Positions 11,643-19,504 of a stretch of DNA of 64,000 nucleotides are shown piece by piece. The notes under the pieces were generated by a model. It had not been told where the DNA came from. It did no database searches and saw only the letters and a list, made by a program, of their open reading frames with translations. The position numbers and the translations under genes are program-made. How positions within the stretch are numbered: position 1 is the stretch's first letter; every line of letters starts with the position of its first letter. The stretch comes from Blautia sp. AF19-10LB (GTDB lineage Bacteria; Bacillota; Clostridia; Lachnospirales; Lachnospiraceae), in contig NZ_QTWS01000014.1 in assembly GCF_003461245.1 (NCBI RefSeq), forward strand, positions 24,734 to 88,733. The letters are read 5' to 3'.

Positions 11643-11671
11643 AGTATATACGATGATTCCGAATTATGCAA
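11643..11671 (-). promoter_or_regulatory. Sigma-A-type promoter of the S10-spc operon
   Basis: Minus strand -35 TTGCAT (11666-11671), 17-bp spacer, -10 TATACT (11643-11648). An A-rich tract resembling an UP element lies directly upstream (A-runs on the minus strand opposite 11673-11690). Its position about 230 nt before rpsJ and the absence of any other gene in between support it as the operon promoter. Confidence 0.7.
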
Positions 11672-11740
11672 GTCTTTTTTTTATTTTTTTGAAGAAATTT
11701 GTGCACAATAATTTATGGTACTTTCTTCTTATTATAGTGC

Positions 11741-11778
11741 AAAATGCAGTGAAAGGATTCTGTATCCCCTCACTGCAT
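11741..11778 (-). terminator. Intrinsic terminator after the 11824 gene
   Basis: On the minus strand ATGCAGTGA (11770-11778) pairs with TCACTGCAT (11744-11752), with an inner GGAT/ATCC stem, followed by TTTT. It lies 45 bp after the stop of the membrane protein gene and upstream of the S10 promoter, separating the two transcription units. Confidence 0.75.
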
Positions 11779-11823
11779 CTCATTTAACATTTTTCTTCCT
11801 ATATATAATAGGATATTATTCAG

Positions 11824-12891
11824 TTATTCTTCGGATTCCTCATCACCACCGATGATATCGGAATAGTCAAACAAAGTGACCTTGGTAATGGAATCTCTTA
11901 CGATATCCGGAGCATCGCCGGCCTTTCTTGCTTTGTCAGCGAGCTGGGAAGCAGAGTAACTCGGGATCGCCATTTTCCTGATCTCTACTGGTTTCTCTTC
12001 TTCCGGTTCTTCCTCAGACTCCTGGATCTCCGGGAGATCCTCTGTATAGTTCCCTGTGGTCTCATATACATCCTGGTCATTATCGGAATCCTCTGCGGTA
12101 GCAGCAGCAATTTCCTTCTTCAGAAGTTCATGTGCCTCGCTTGTTGCCACCTGGACATTTCTTACCGGGCGCTGTGGTTTCTGTGTCGGTTCTTCCTCCA
12201 GGTCATCCTCATAGATTTCATCTACAAATCCGCCTGTGCGGATCTTTTTGCGTTTCTTTTCTTCTTTCTTGGCCTGCTTACGGTGGGCTTTCTCGCCATA
12301 AAGAAGTTCTCTGTCCTCTTCGTCCATACGTTTCGCACGGGCTTTTTCTTCCATACGAAGTTCCTTGGCAGTCTTAACATGTCTGCGTTCTCCACCAAGA
12401 TCTTCGTACTCGTCTTCCGGTTCTTTCTTGAGAAGTTCTGCCACAACATAGAGAATGATGAGGAAAAGGACTACCAGACCAAGAATGATCAGTCCTTCTG
12501 TGCTCTCTGTCGCAGTCAGGATATATCCCACGAAAGGAATTGTAACTACAACCTTCTGCACCCAGTTCTTGACAGAAACTGTGATATTGCTCTGTGCAGA
12601 CGCACTTGAATCAATCACTGTACCTGTGTTATTCTCTCTGTTTACATTTACAAGATTATAACGGTATGTCATGGAATCCTTCTTTACCAGAATCGGAGTC
12701 CCTGCTGTTACCTCTTCTGTCTTTACCGGTATCGCATACGTTATGGATCCCATCGGCAGATTAGTGGCCTTATCTGTGCTGTCTACAATCACCGTTGTAA
12801 CTCCGAAAAATGGCGGCAGTGCCATACCGAGTATCAGGGCGATCGTACATATAATTACGAAATGTACAATAAACTTCAAAAATTTAGACAT
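11824..12891 (-). CDS. Membrane protein with degenerate signal-peptidase-like (S26/SipW-type) domain
   Basis: I do not recognise a named family. The 355 residues contain a membrane segment at about 5-27, an outside domain at 31-125, a second membrane segment at about 132-153 and a long charged cytoplasmic tail rich in Glu, Lys and Arg. The outside domain resembles the SipW/archaeal type signal peptidase fold: MGSITYAIPVKTEEVTAGT looks like the substrate-strand region, TYRYNLVNV like the strand with the catalytic His, and VVVTIPFVGYI like the conserved exit strand. By my alignment the catalytic Ser falls on Asp40 and the His on Tyr78, so protease activity is not expected. It may be a scaffold or sensor. 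It is transcribed from its own promoter. Confidence 0.6.
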   Translation of the reverse strand: MSKFLKFIVHFVIICTIALILGMALPPFFGVTTVIVDSTDKATNLPMGSITYAIPVKTEEVTAGTPILVKKDSMTYRYNLVNVNRENNTGTVIDSSASAQSNITVSVKNWVQKVVVTIPFVGYILTATESTEGLIILGLVVLFLIILYVVAELLKKEPEDEYEDLGGERRHVKTAKELRMEEKARAKRMDEEDRELLYGEKAHRKQAKKEEKKRKKIRTGGFVDEIYEDDLEEEPTQKPQRPVRNVQVATSEAHELLKKEIAAATAEDSDNDQDVYETTGNYTEDLPEIQESEEEPEEEKPVEIRKMAIPSYSASQLADKARKAGDAPDIVRDSITKVTLFDYSDIIGGDEESEE

Positions 12892-12935
12892 TGGTATCTC
12901 CCTCGCTTTTGGTTTACATTCATTAACATTTTAAT

Positions 12936-12964
12936 ATTATACCTTGTTTTTGTTTTATGGTCAA
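12936..12964 (-). promoter_or_regulatory. Sigma-A-type promoter for the 11824-12891 gene
   Basis: Minus strand -35 TTGACC (12959-12964), 17-bp spacer, perfect -10 TATAAT (12936-12941), about 45 bp before the start codon. Strong by sequence. Confidence 0.8.
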
Positions 12965-12998
12965 TTATAATCTTGTATTTCCGGCAATGTCTGAAATA

Positions 12999-13042
12999 TA
13001 AAAAAGCATTACACCGGACTGGTCTTCTTCCGGGCAATGCTT
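12999..13042 (-). terminator. Intrinsic terminator after crh
   Basis: Minus strand AAGCATT (13036-13042) pairs with AATGCTT (13004-13010) around a CCGG-containing loop, followed by a T-run opposite 13000-13005. It closes the murB-rapZ-whiA-crh transcription unit. Confidence 0.75.
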
Positions 13043-13068
13043 CTTATTATTCTGCTATGATTCTTTTA

Positions 13069-13326
13069 TTACTGATTGTTGCTTAAATACTTCTCTATGC
13101 TTGTCATGGCTGCTTCTTCGTCATCGCCATTTGCAGAAAGTGTGATCTCTTCACCTGCGTCCAGCCCTAATGTCATCATTCCCATAATACTCTTGGCATT
13201 TACTTTCTTTCTTCCAATCTCAACATAGATCTCACTGTTAAACTGGCTTGCAACCTGTACCAGTTGTGCAACCGGACGTGCTTCAAGTCCTGTAGACAGT
13301 TGAATAGTGATTGGTTTTTTAATCAT
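13069..13326 (-). CDS. crh: Crh-like HPr paralogue lacking the PTS phosphorylation histidine
   Basis: An 85-residue HPr-fold protein. Position 15, where HPr carries the His phosphorylated by enzyme I, is Glu (GLEARP), while the regulatory Ser46 region is intact (VNAKSIMGMMTLG). In Bacillus, Crh has Gln15 and Ser46 and serves only as a CcpA corepressor or metabolic signal, not in sugar transport. The start overlaps whiA by four bases (ATGA), and the whiA-crh arrangement is the same as in Bacillus, which supports Crh over a transport HPr. Likely phosphorylated on Ser46 by HPr kinase (gene not in the window). A separate true HPr should exist elsewhere. Confidence 0.85.
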   Translation of the reverse strand: MIKKPITIQLSTGLEARPVAQLVQVASQFNSEIYVEIGRKKVNAKSIMGMMTLGLDAGEEITLSANGDDEEAAMTSIEKYLSNNQ

Positions 13327-14270
13327 AATAACTCCTCCTCGTTCACCCGCAGTCCGTCAGCGATCTGGCTGAGCTTTCTTAAGCGGTGATTTACCCCCGA
13401 CTTCCCAACCTGCGGATTTAACATCATACCTAATTCTTTTAGTGTAGCTTCCGGATACTGCAGTCTCAGCTCCGCGATCTCAGCAAGACCTTCGTTCAGA
13501 TTGTGAAACCCCATCTTTTCCTGAATCAATCTGATGTCCTCTGTCTGCTTCACTGCTGCATTCACCGTTTTGTTGATATTCGCTGTTTCACAGTTTACTT
13601 TCCTGTTGACAGTATTTCGCATTTCCTTGACGATCCTGATATTCTCAAGGTTCATCAAAGCTACATTTGCCTCCATAACTGCCAGCATATCTACGATCTG
13701 CGCGCCCTCTTTCACATAGACCACATATGACTTCTTGCGCATGACAATTTTGGCATCGATCTCAAAGCTGCGGATAAGTTCCCGAAGCTGCTCTGCTTTC
13801 TGCTCGTCTGAACAGACGATTTCAAAATGATACCCTTTCTCCGGATCACTGATCGAACCGGATGCCAGAAACGCCCCGCGGATAAAAGCCCGCTTACAGC
13901 AGCTCTGCTGTATAACGAGCCCATTGCCTGCATATAACGTTTCTCCGCTACATTTATCTACAGAAAGTTTCGTCCCCTGAAGTACAGTCTCTATCTGTGC
14001 CGGGTCTGCAATTTCGACAAAATATACTTTTCCTTTTTTCATCTGACAGCTTTCCCGAATAGCTATTGCTGTATCTATATTAAAGGTTTTTGTCAACAAT
14101 GTAAAGTACTTTCTTACAACAGCATAATTTTCAGTCTGAAAATGCAGGATCCCGTCTGCTGTCATTCTGCCACAGGCACTCAAAAGTGCAGCTATTTCTG
14201 CGATCCTGCAGTGTCTTGCTGTGCTGACCTGCCTGGAAAGTTCTTCTTTCACCATCCCTGAAAAAGACAA
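13323..14270 (-). CDS. whiA: WhiA, LAGLIDADG-like/HTH DNA-binding protein
   Basis: WhiA combines a degenerate homing-endonuclease-like N-terminal domain with a C-terminal helix-turn-helix. It controls sporulation genes in actinobacteria and influences division and chromosome segregation in Firmicutes. The 315-residue length is normal. The N-terminus FSGMVKEELSRQ and the C-terminal LAEIAELRLQYPEATLKELG followed by KSGVNHRLRKL are family signatures. It lies 28 bp downstream of rapZ and overlaps crh. Confidence 0.96.
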   Translation of the reverse strand: MSFSGMVKEELSRQVSTARHCRIAEIAALLSACGRMTADGILHFQTENYAVVRKYFTLLTKTFNIDTAIAIRESCQMKKGKVYFVEIADPAQIETVLQGTKLSVDKCSGETLYAGNGLVIQQSCCKRAFIRGAFLASGSISDPEKGYHFEIVCSDEQKAEQLRELIRSFEIDAKIVMRKKSYVVYVKEGAQIVDMLAVMEANVALMNLENIRIVKEMRNTVNRKVNCETANINKTVNAAVKQTEDIRLIQEKMGFHNLNEGLAEIAELRLQYPEATLKELGMMLNPQVGKSGVNHRLRKLSQIADGLRVNEEELL

Positions 14271-14298
14271 TTCCCGTTCTCTCCTGTTCTTATATTAC

Positions 14299-15177
14299 TT
14301 ATTTTTTGCGAAGCGCATCCTTACCGATGTCCCTGTGTTCCAGGCGGATCCCATATCCCCTTTCTGCATGAAGGCGGTCATAAAGGACACGCGCCAGTGT
14401 AACAGACCGATGCTTACCGCCTGTGCATCCGACTGCGATCACGAGATTGGTCTTGCCTTCCTTTGCATAATTCGGAATCAGAAATTTCATCATATCTTCC
14501 AGTTTGTCGGCAAAATCCTGTGCCACCTGGTTCTGCATCACATAATTGTAGACGCCATCATCCATCCCTGTCTGCGGCCGCAGTTCATCCACATAATAAG
14601 GATTGGGAAGGAATCGCACATCAAACACAAGATCCGCATCCTCCGGGATTCCATACTTGAATCCAAATGACAATACAGAGATCATCATATTGTCGAATTT
14701 GCCATTTTCTACAAAGATCTTGTCCAGTTCTTTTTTGAGTTCTCTGGTGAGAAGATGTGTCGTATCTATGATATAGTCGGCATGTTCTTTGAGAAAACTT
14801 AAACATTCCCGCTCCTTCTGTATTCCTTCATCCACGCGCCCTGTCATGGCAAGCGGATGTGTTCTCCTTGTTTCCTTGTATCGTTTGACCAGTGTGCGGT
14901 CATCTGCATCAAGAAAAAGGATCTCGAACTTATATCCCTCCGCTTTAAGCTGGTCAAGTACTTCTTCCAGCCCCTCCAGATATCTGCCGCTGCGGACATC
15001 CAGTCCAATTGCTGCATTCTGAACATCCTCTCCCTTGTTTGCCGACACCAGAGAGACAAATTTCCCCACCAGCTGGATTGGCAGATTATCCACACAGAAA
15101 TACTGTGCGTCTTCCAGCATCTTCATCGCCGTAGATTTGCCCGCGCCGGACATTCCTGTAACAATTACCAGTCGCAT
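14299..15177 (-). CDS. rapZ: RapZ/YvcJ nucleotide-binding protein
   Basis: P-loop protein that binds ATP, GTP and, in E. coli, glucosamine-6-phosphate and the RNase adapter RNAs. In Bacillus (YvcJ) it affects competence. The 292 residues have the Walker A motif GMSGAGKSTAMKML at the N-terminus, FEILFLDADDRTLVKRYKETRRTHPL in the middle and the C-terminal domain with VIAVGCTGGKHRSVTLA. Located between murB and whiA; the yvcK gene usually next to it in Bacillus is absent here. Confidence 0.96.
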   Translation of the reverse strand: MRLVIVTGMSGAGKSTAMKMLEDAQYFCVDNLPIQLVGKFVSLVSANKGEDVQNAAIGLDVRSGRYLEGLEEVLDQLKAEGYKFEILFLDADDRTLVKRYKETRRTHPLAMTGRVDEGIQKERECLSFLKEHADYIIDTTHLLTRELKKELDKIFVENGKFDNMMISVLSFGFKYGIPEDADLVFDVRFLPNPYYVDELRPQTGMDDGVYNYVMQNQVAQDFADKLEDMMKFLIPNYAKEGKTNLVIAVGCTGGKHRSVTLARVLYDRLHAERGYGIRLEHRDIGKDALRKK

Positions 15178-15210
15178 CTCTTATCTCCCGTTTCTCAACT
15201 GCTTTGCAGT

Positions 15211-16125
15211 TTAGTTAAAATCCCCCAAAAATTTCACTTCTGGTTCCAGAGTCACTCCGTATTTCTCACGGACTACCTCTGTCACATGATCCATCAGTGC
15301 CACAACATCCTGCGCTGTTGCATCTCCTGCGTTGATTACAAAACCACAATGCTTGTCAGATACTCTCGCTCCTCCGATCTGATATCCGCGAAGACCGCTG
15401 TCCATGATCAGCTTGCCTGCAAAATATCCTTCCGGACGTTTGAATGTACTTCCTGCGCTTGGAAATTCAAGCGGCTGTTTCGAAGTACGCTTCTCACTGA
15501 GTTCTCTGGTAAGCGCTTTGATCTCTTCCAGATTACCTTCCTTAAGTGAGATCGTTGCGCCGAGCACAAGATAACCTGCTTTTTTGATGATGCTTGTTCT
15601 GTAGCCCATCTCAAGCTCTGATGCCGGGATCACACGAATTTCGCCGTCTCCTGTCATCACAGTGACTTCTTTGAGTACATCCTTCATTTCTCCGCCATAT
15701 GCACCCGCATTCATCACAACAGCTCCTCCAAGTGTACCCGGGATCCCTCCTGCGAACTCAAAACCTGCAAGAGAAGCTCTTCTGGCCGCCACAGCGATGG
15801 AAGAAAGAAGCGCCCCCGCTGCTGCACGGATCTCTGTACCATCTACTGTGATCTCCTCCATATTGCGGTCCAGCTGGATAATCACGCCTCTGTACCCCTG
15901 GTCGCTGACCAGAAGATTGCTTCCGTTTCCAAGTATGAAATATGGCAGCTGTTCCTGTCTGCATATCTCAAGCGCCTTACTCACTTCTTCTATTGTTCTC
16001 GGCATCACAAAAACATCTGCCGGACCGCCGATACGAAAAGTTGTATGTTTCTTCATCGGCTCATCAAAGAGCACCTGCTCTGTTCCTAATTGCAGGCAAA
16101 ATTTCTGTCTGATCTGCTCATTCAC
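15211..16125 (-). CDS. murB: UDP-N-acetylenolpyruvoylglucosamine reductase
   Basis: MurB uses NADPH and FAD to reduce UDP-GlcNAc-enolpyruvate to UDP-MurNAc, the second committed step of peptidoglycan synthesis. The 304 residues show the FAD-binding region YFILGNGSNLLVSDQGYRG, GIPGTLGGAVVMNAGAYGGEM, the catalytic Ser in PSAGSTFKRP, and C-terminal KHCGFVINAG. This is the short type II MurB typical of Gram-positives. It heads the murB-rapZ-whiA-crh row; 62 bp separate it from tcdA. Confidence 0.97.
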   Translation of the reverse strand: MNEQIRQKFCLQLGTEQVLFDEPMKKHTTFRIGGPADVFVMPRTIEEVSKALEICRQEQLPYFILGNGSNLLVSDQGYRGVIIQLDRNMEEITVDGTEIRAAAGALLSSIAVAARRASLAGFEFAGGIPGTLGGAVVMNAGAYGGEMKDVLKEVTVMTGDGEIRVIPASELEMGYRTSIIKKAGYLVLGATISLKEGNLEEIKALTRELSEKRTSKQPLEFPSAGSTFKRPEGYFAGKLIMDSGLRGYQIGGARVSDKHCGFVINAGDATAQDVVALMDHVTEVVREKYGVTLEPEVKFLGDFN

Positions 16126-16187
16126 AAATGCTATCCTCTATCTTTCTATTTATTTTAAACCTCAGGCTTATTTTCCTGATCTTCATA

Positions 16188-16913
16188 TTATTTTTTGTGT
16201 TTTTCTGACAAAATATCCCGTACTACTTCTCCTGCTGTCATAAGTCCTGCAACCCCCGGCACAAAAGAAATGCTTCCATGGATATTTCTCTCGATATTTT
16301 CTTTATTTCTTCTGAATTCAAAACCTCTGCGTGAATGTTCTCTGGAGCACAGTACCTTCAGCCTGCGTACTCCCTTCCTGCGAAGTTCCGCACGCATTTT
16401 CTTTACTGCCGGATCTGCCGCAACACGTGAGATATCCATGATCTCCAGGCTTGACGGATTCAGCTTATTCCCCATATCCAGGCATGAGATAACCGGAACC
16501 TGATATTTCTGAGCCTGCTCTATCAGAAGGATCTTGGATGAAACAGTATCCATTGCATCCACAATATAATCATAGGCTTTCAGATCGAATAACCCCATAG
16601 TGTCTTCATTATAATATGTTTCATAGGTGTGAACCAGAATATCCTCGTCTATATTATGGACCCGTTCTTTGGCTATCTGAACTTTCTTATGGCCGATCGT
16701 AGACTGCAGCGCATAAAGCTGCCTGTTGATATCTGTGACCGTTATTGCCTCATGATCCACAAGTGTAAGACTGCCAACCCCGCATCGTGCCAGTGCTTCC
16801 ACTGTATAGGAGCCTGCACCTCCCAGACCGAAAACAGCAATCTTAGCTGTACTCAGACGGTTAACTCCCTTCTGACCTAGCAGGATCTCCATTCGGGAAT
16901 ATGCGTCGTACAT
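16188..16913 (-). CDS. tcdA: tRNA threonylcarbamoyladenosine dehydratase (ThiF/E1 family)
   Basis: TcdA converts t6A37 of ANN-decoding tRNAs to cyclic t6A in an ATP-dependent reaction. The start is placed at 16913 (MYDAYSRMEILLGQKGVNRL) because GAGGAGG lies seven bases upstream. The frame is open 19 codons further without support. The 241 residues show the nucleotide motif VFGLGGAGSYTVEALARCGVG, LVDHEAITVTDINRQLYA, and the E1-type CSREHSR region. A general ThiF/MoeB role is the alternative, but no partner thiamine or molybdopterin genes are near. Confidence 0.9.
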   Translation of the reverse strand: MYDAYSRMEILLGQKGVNRLSTAKIAVFGLGGAGSYTVEALARCGVGSLTLVDHEAITVTDINRQLYALQSTIGHKKVQIAKERVHNIDEDILVHTYETYYNEDTMGLFDLKAYDYIVDAMDTVSSKILLIEQAQKYQVPVISCLDMGNKLNPSSLEIMDISRVAADPAVKKMRAELRRKGVRRLKVLCSREHSRRGFEFRRNKENIERNIHGSISFVPGVAGLMTAGEVVRDILSEKHKK

Positions 16914-17034
16914 GCAAAACCTCCTCGTAACATCCTTATAAATAATATTGAAAATGCCGTGCATTCCCATTCCTTTTAATTATACTATCCAATCAAATAA
17001 AAGTACAGGTTTTCATATTTTTTTAAGAATTAAT

Positions 17035-17063
17035 GTATGATTCTCTCAGATTTTCACATACTA
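17035..17063 (+). promoter_or_regulatory. Sigma-G-type promoter of the spoVA operon
   Basis: The -10 CATACTA (17057-17063) is a perfect match to the forespore sigma-G consensus (CATnnTA). The -35 GTATG (17035-17039) stands 17 bp upstream. It ends 34 bp before the spoVAB start. The Bacillus spoVA operon is sigma-G dependent, in agreement. Confidence 0.75.
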
Positions 17064-17097
17064 CTCATCAAAATCAATAAAAAAGGAGTTCTTTTGT

Positions 17098-17514
17098 ATG
17101 TGGCAGCAGATTTTTCTTGGCTTTGCAGGAATATGTTCAGGAGTTATCATTGCCGGCGGTGCTGTCGGACTGATGATCGGACTTTCCATTCTTCCAAGAT
17201 ATGCCGGGATCACACATACTGCAGATTCTATCCTGCTTTACGAGGATATGACCCTGCTTGGATTCGTACTCGGAAATCTTTTCTGGATCTTTGAGATCTC
17301 TCTGCCGCTTGGAGTCCCGTTTCTGATACTGTATGGTGTCTTTTCCGGGATATTCCTCGGAAGCTGGATCCTCGCGCTGGCGGAAGTCGCTGACGTCTTC
17401 CCTGTTTTTTCCAGAAGGATCCGTCTGACGGAAGGTTTTCCTGCCATTATCATAGCGATCGCTGCCGGGAAATGTACCGGCACACTTCTTTTTTATTTCC
17501 TTGGCTGGCAATAA
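17098..17514 (+). CDS. spoVAB: Stage V sporulation protein AB
   Basis: SpoVA proteins import dipicolinic acid into the forespore and release it on germination. This 138-residue protein has four to five hydrophobic segments and the SpoVAB start WQQIFLGFAGICSGVIIAGG with the conserved LPRYAGITHTADSILLYEDM stretch. An AAAAAGGAG site is upstream. It is the first gene of a tight five-gene operon. Confidence 0.93.
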   Translation: MWQQIFLGFAGICSGVIIAGGAVGLMIGLSILPRYAGITHTADSILLYEDMTLLGFVLGNLFWIFEISLPLGVPFLILYGVFSGIFLGSWILALAEVADVFPVFSRRIRLTEGFPAIIIAIAAGKCTGTLLFYFLGWQ

Positions 17515-17567
17515 GCCTCATTATTATATGCATAAACCAGACAAAAGTCAAACAGAAAGGAGATTTC

Positions 17568-18038
17568 ATGCCTTCAGAACAGCAAATAAAAAAGCAGAAA
17601 AAATATGAGCAGTATGTCAAATCCATCACCCCCTCTCACAGTCTCCCTGTAAATATGCTAAAAGCCTTTATCACAGGAGGCCTGATCTGTCTTTTCGGAC
17701 AGTGGATCTTAAACACCGCTCAGACCATGGGCGCAGACAGAGAGACTGCCGGAAACTGGTGCTCGCTTATTTTGATCTTTCTGAGTGTACTTCTTACCGG
17801 ATTGAATCTGTATTCCAAGATTGGAAAGTTCGGAGGCGCCGGGGGACTTGTTCCGATCACCGGTTTTGCAAACTCGGTTGCCTCTTCCGCGATCGAATTC
17901 CAGGCAGAAGGACAGATCTTCGGCATCGGCTGCAAGATCTTTACAATCGCTGGTCCTGTGATCCTGTACGGGATCTTAAGTTCCTGGCTTCTTGGCATTG
18001 TCTATTATATTCTCAAACTTATGGAGGTGATCGGATGA
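17568..18038 (+). CDS. spoVAC: Stage V sporulation protein AC
   Basis: SpoVAC is an inner-membrane protein of the spore with mechanosensitive-channel-like behaviour in Bacillus. Start set at 17568 (MPSEQQIKKQKKYEQYV), with AAAGGAG six bases upstream. The open frame begins earlier at 17472 inside spoVAB but has no site. The 156 residues show NMLKAFITGGLICLFGQW and GAGGLVPITGFANSVASSAIEFQ, both strongly conserved in SpoVAC and SpoVAE. Its stop overlaps the spoVAD start (ATGA). Confidence 0.95.
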   Translation: MPSEQQIKKQKKYEQYVKSITPSHSLPVNMLKAFITGGLICLFGQWILNTAQTMGADRETAGNWCSLILIFLSVLLTGLNLYSKIGKFGGAGGLVPITGFANSVASSAIEFQAEGQIFGIGCKIFTIAGPVILYGILSSWLLGIVYYILKLMEVIG

Positions 18039-19108
18039 AACCAGCAGCTCAGACCGGAAAAGTAAGCCTCGCTTTTCAGGAACCGGTCTATATTCAAAGT
18101 GCAGCTTCGATCGTCGGCAAAAAAGAAGGCGAAGGACCGCTCAGAGACTGTTTTGATATGGTGAGCGAAGATCCACGCTTCGGGACAGATACCTGGGAAA
18201 ACGCAGAAAGCACTCTCCAGAAAGAAACTGCTGTACTTGCGATCGGAAAAGCCGGTCTTAAGCCTTCTGATATCCGAATGGCATTTGCCGGGGATCTTCT
18301 TGCACAGACGATCGCATCTTCTTTTGGCATTGCTGATATGGGGATTCCGTTTTATGGGCTGTATGGTGCCTGCTCCACGATCGGTGAGTCCCTTTCCCTC
18401 GGAGCCATGTCCGTCGCAGCCGGTTACGGTGCACATATCCTCTGCGCCACATCCAGTCATTTTGCTACTGCCGAAAAGGAATTTCGTTTTCCGCTCGGCT
18501 ATGGAAACCAGCGCCCGCTCTCTGCAACCTGGACAGTGACGGGAAGCGGAGCCTGTGTCCTTGGAAACAATCCGCCAGTTCCGGAAAACACAGAAAATGC
18601 CTCTCCCCTCCGGCACGAAAACGGCTGTGTGGCAGTCACTGCGCTTACTACCGGAACGGTTGTCGATTTTGGTTTTCGTGATTCCATGAATATGGGCGGC
18701 TGCATGGCTCCTGCTGCCTGCGATACGATCTGCCGCCATCTGACCGATTTTGACCGGAAGCCTTCCGATTACGATGCCATTATCACCGGAGATCTCGGCG
18801 TGGTCGGACAGAGGATCTTATTTGATCTGCTCCGGGAAAAGGGTCTTTCCATCAGTTCCATCCATCATGACTGCGGACTTCTGATCTTTGATAACAAATC
18901 ACAGGATACGCATTCCGGCGGAAGCGGCTGCGGCTGCGCCGCCTCCGTGCTGGCTGCGTTTATCCTGCCGCGCATCGTTACCGGCCAGTGGAAACGTGTC
19001 CTGTTCGTGCCTACCGGGGCAATGCTCTCCAAAGTAAGCTTTAATGAAGGAGAATCCGTTCCGGGAATCGCCCACGGAATCGTTCTTGAACACATTCAAT
19101 TATCCTGA
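18035..19108 (+). CDS. spoVAD: Stage V sporulation protein AD (DPA-binding)
   Basis: SpoVAD has a thiolase-like fold and binds dipicolinic acid for transfer through the SpoVA channel. The start at 18035 overlaps the spoVAC stop. The 357 residues include the conserved YGACSTIGESLSLGAMSVAAG stretch, the FATAEKEFRFPLGYGNQRP segment and the C-terminal HSGGSGCGCAASVLAAFILP region. An apparent extension to 17702 in the same frame runs through spoVAC and is not real. Confidence 0.96.
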   Translation: MKPAAQTGKVSLAFQEPVYIQSAASIVGKKEGEGPLRDCFDMVSEDPRFGTDTWENAESTLQKETAVLAIGKAGLKPSDIRMAFAGDLLAQTIASSFGIADMGIPFYGLYGACSTIGESLSLGAMSVAAGYGAHILCATSSHFATAEKEFRFPLGYGNQRPLSATWTVTGSGACVLGNNPPVPENTENASPLRHENGCVAVTALTTGTVVDFGFRDSMNMGGCMAPAACDTICRHLTDFDRKPSDYDAIITGDLGVVGQRILFDLLREKGLSISSIHHDCGLLIFDNKSQDTHSGGSGCGCAASVLAAFILPRIVTGQWKRVLFVPTGAMLSKVSFNEGESVPGIAHGIVLEHIQLS

Positions 19109-19120
19109 AAGGAGTTTTTT

Positions 19121-19477
19121 ATGGATTATTTTAATGCATTCTGGGTCGGCGGTGTGATCTGTGCCCTGGTCCAGATCCTTCTTGATAAGACCAAGCTGAT
19201 GCCCGGGCGGGTCATGGTCATTCTGGTCTGCTCGGGTGCTCTTTTGAGCGCGATCGGAATCTATCAGCCATTTGCCGACTATGCAGGTGCCGGCGCTTCT
19301 GTTCCGCTTCTCGGCTTCGGGCAGGTTCTCTGGAAAGGTATGAAAAAAGCCATCGACCAGGACGGTTTCCTCGGACTTTTTACCGGGGGATTCACAGCCT
19401 GTGCGACTGGAGTTTCTGCTGCGCTGATTTTTTCCTATCTCGCCAGCCTGATCTTCAAACCCAAAATGAAAGACTGA
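19121..19477 (+). CDS. spoVAE: Stage V sporulation protein AE
   Basis: Four-helix membrane protein of 118 residues, homologous to SpoVAC and forming the DPA channel with it. The GAGASVPLLGFGQVLWKGMKKAIDQDGFLGL motif is diagnostic (SpoVAEb type). AAAGGAG lies eight bases before the ATG. 12 bp after spoVAD. Confidence 0.95.
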   Translation: MDYFNAFWVGGVICALVQILLDKTKLMPGRVMVILVCSGALLSAIGIYQPFADYAGAGASVPLLGFGQVLWKGMKKAIDQDGFLGLFTGGFTACATGVSAALIFSYLASLIFKPKMKD

Positions 19478-19504
19478 CCTGCGGTCTTTCAGAAGGAGAT
19501 TTTT

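Noticed and set aside
17702..18034. Extended spoVAD start
   Set aside because: Would overlap spoVAC completely in another frame; the ATG at 18035 with ATGA overlap is the normal arrangement.
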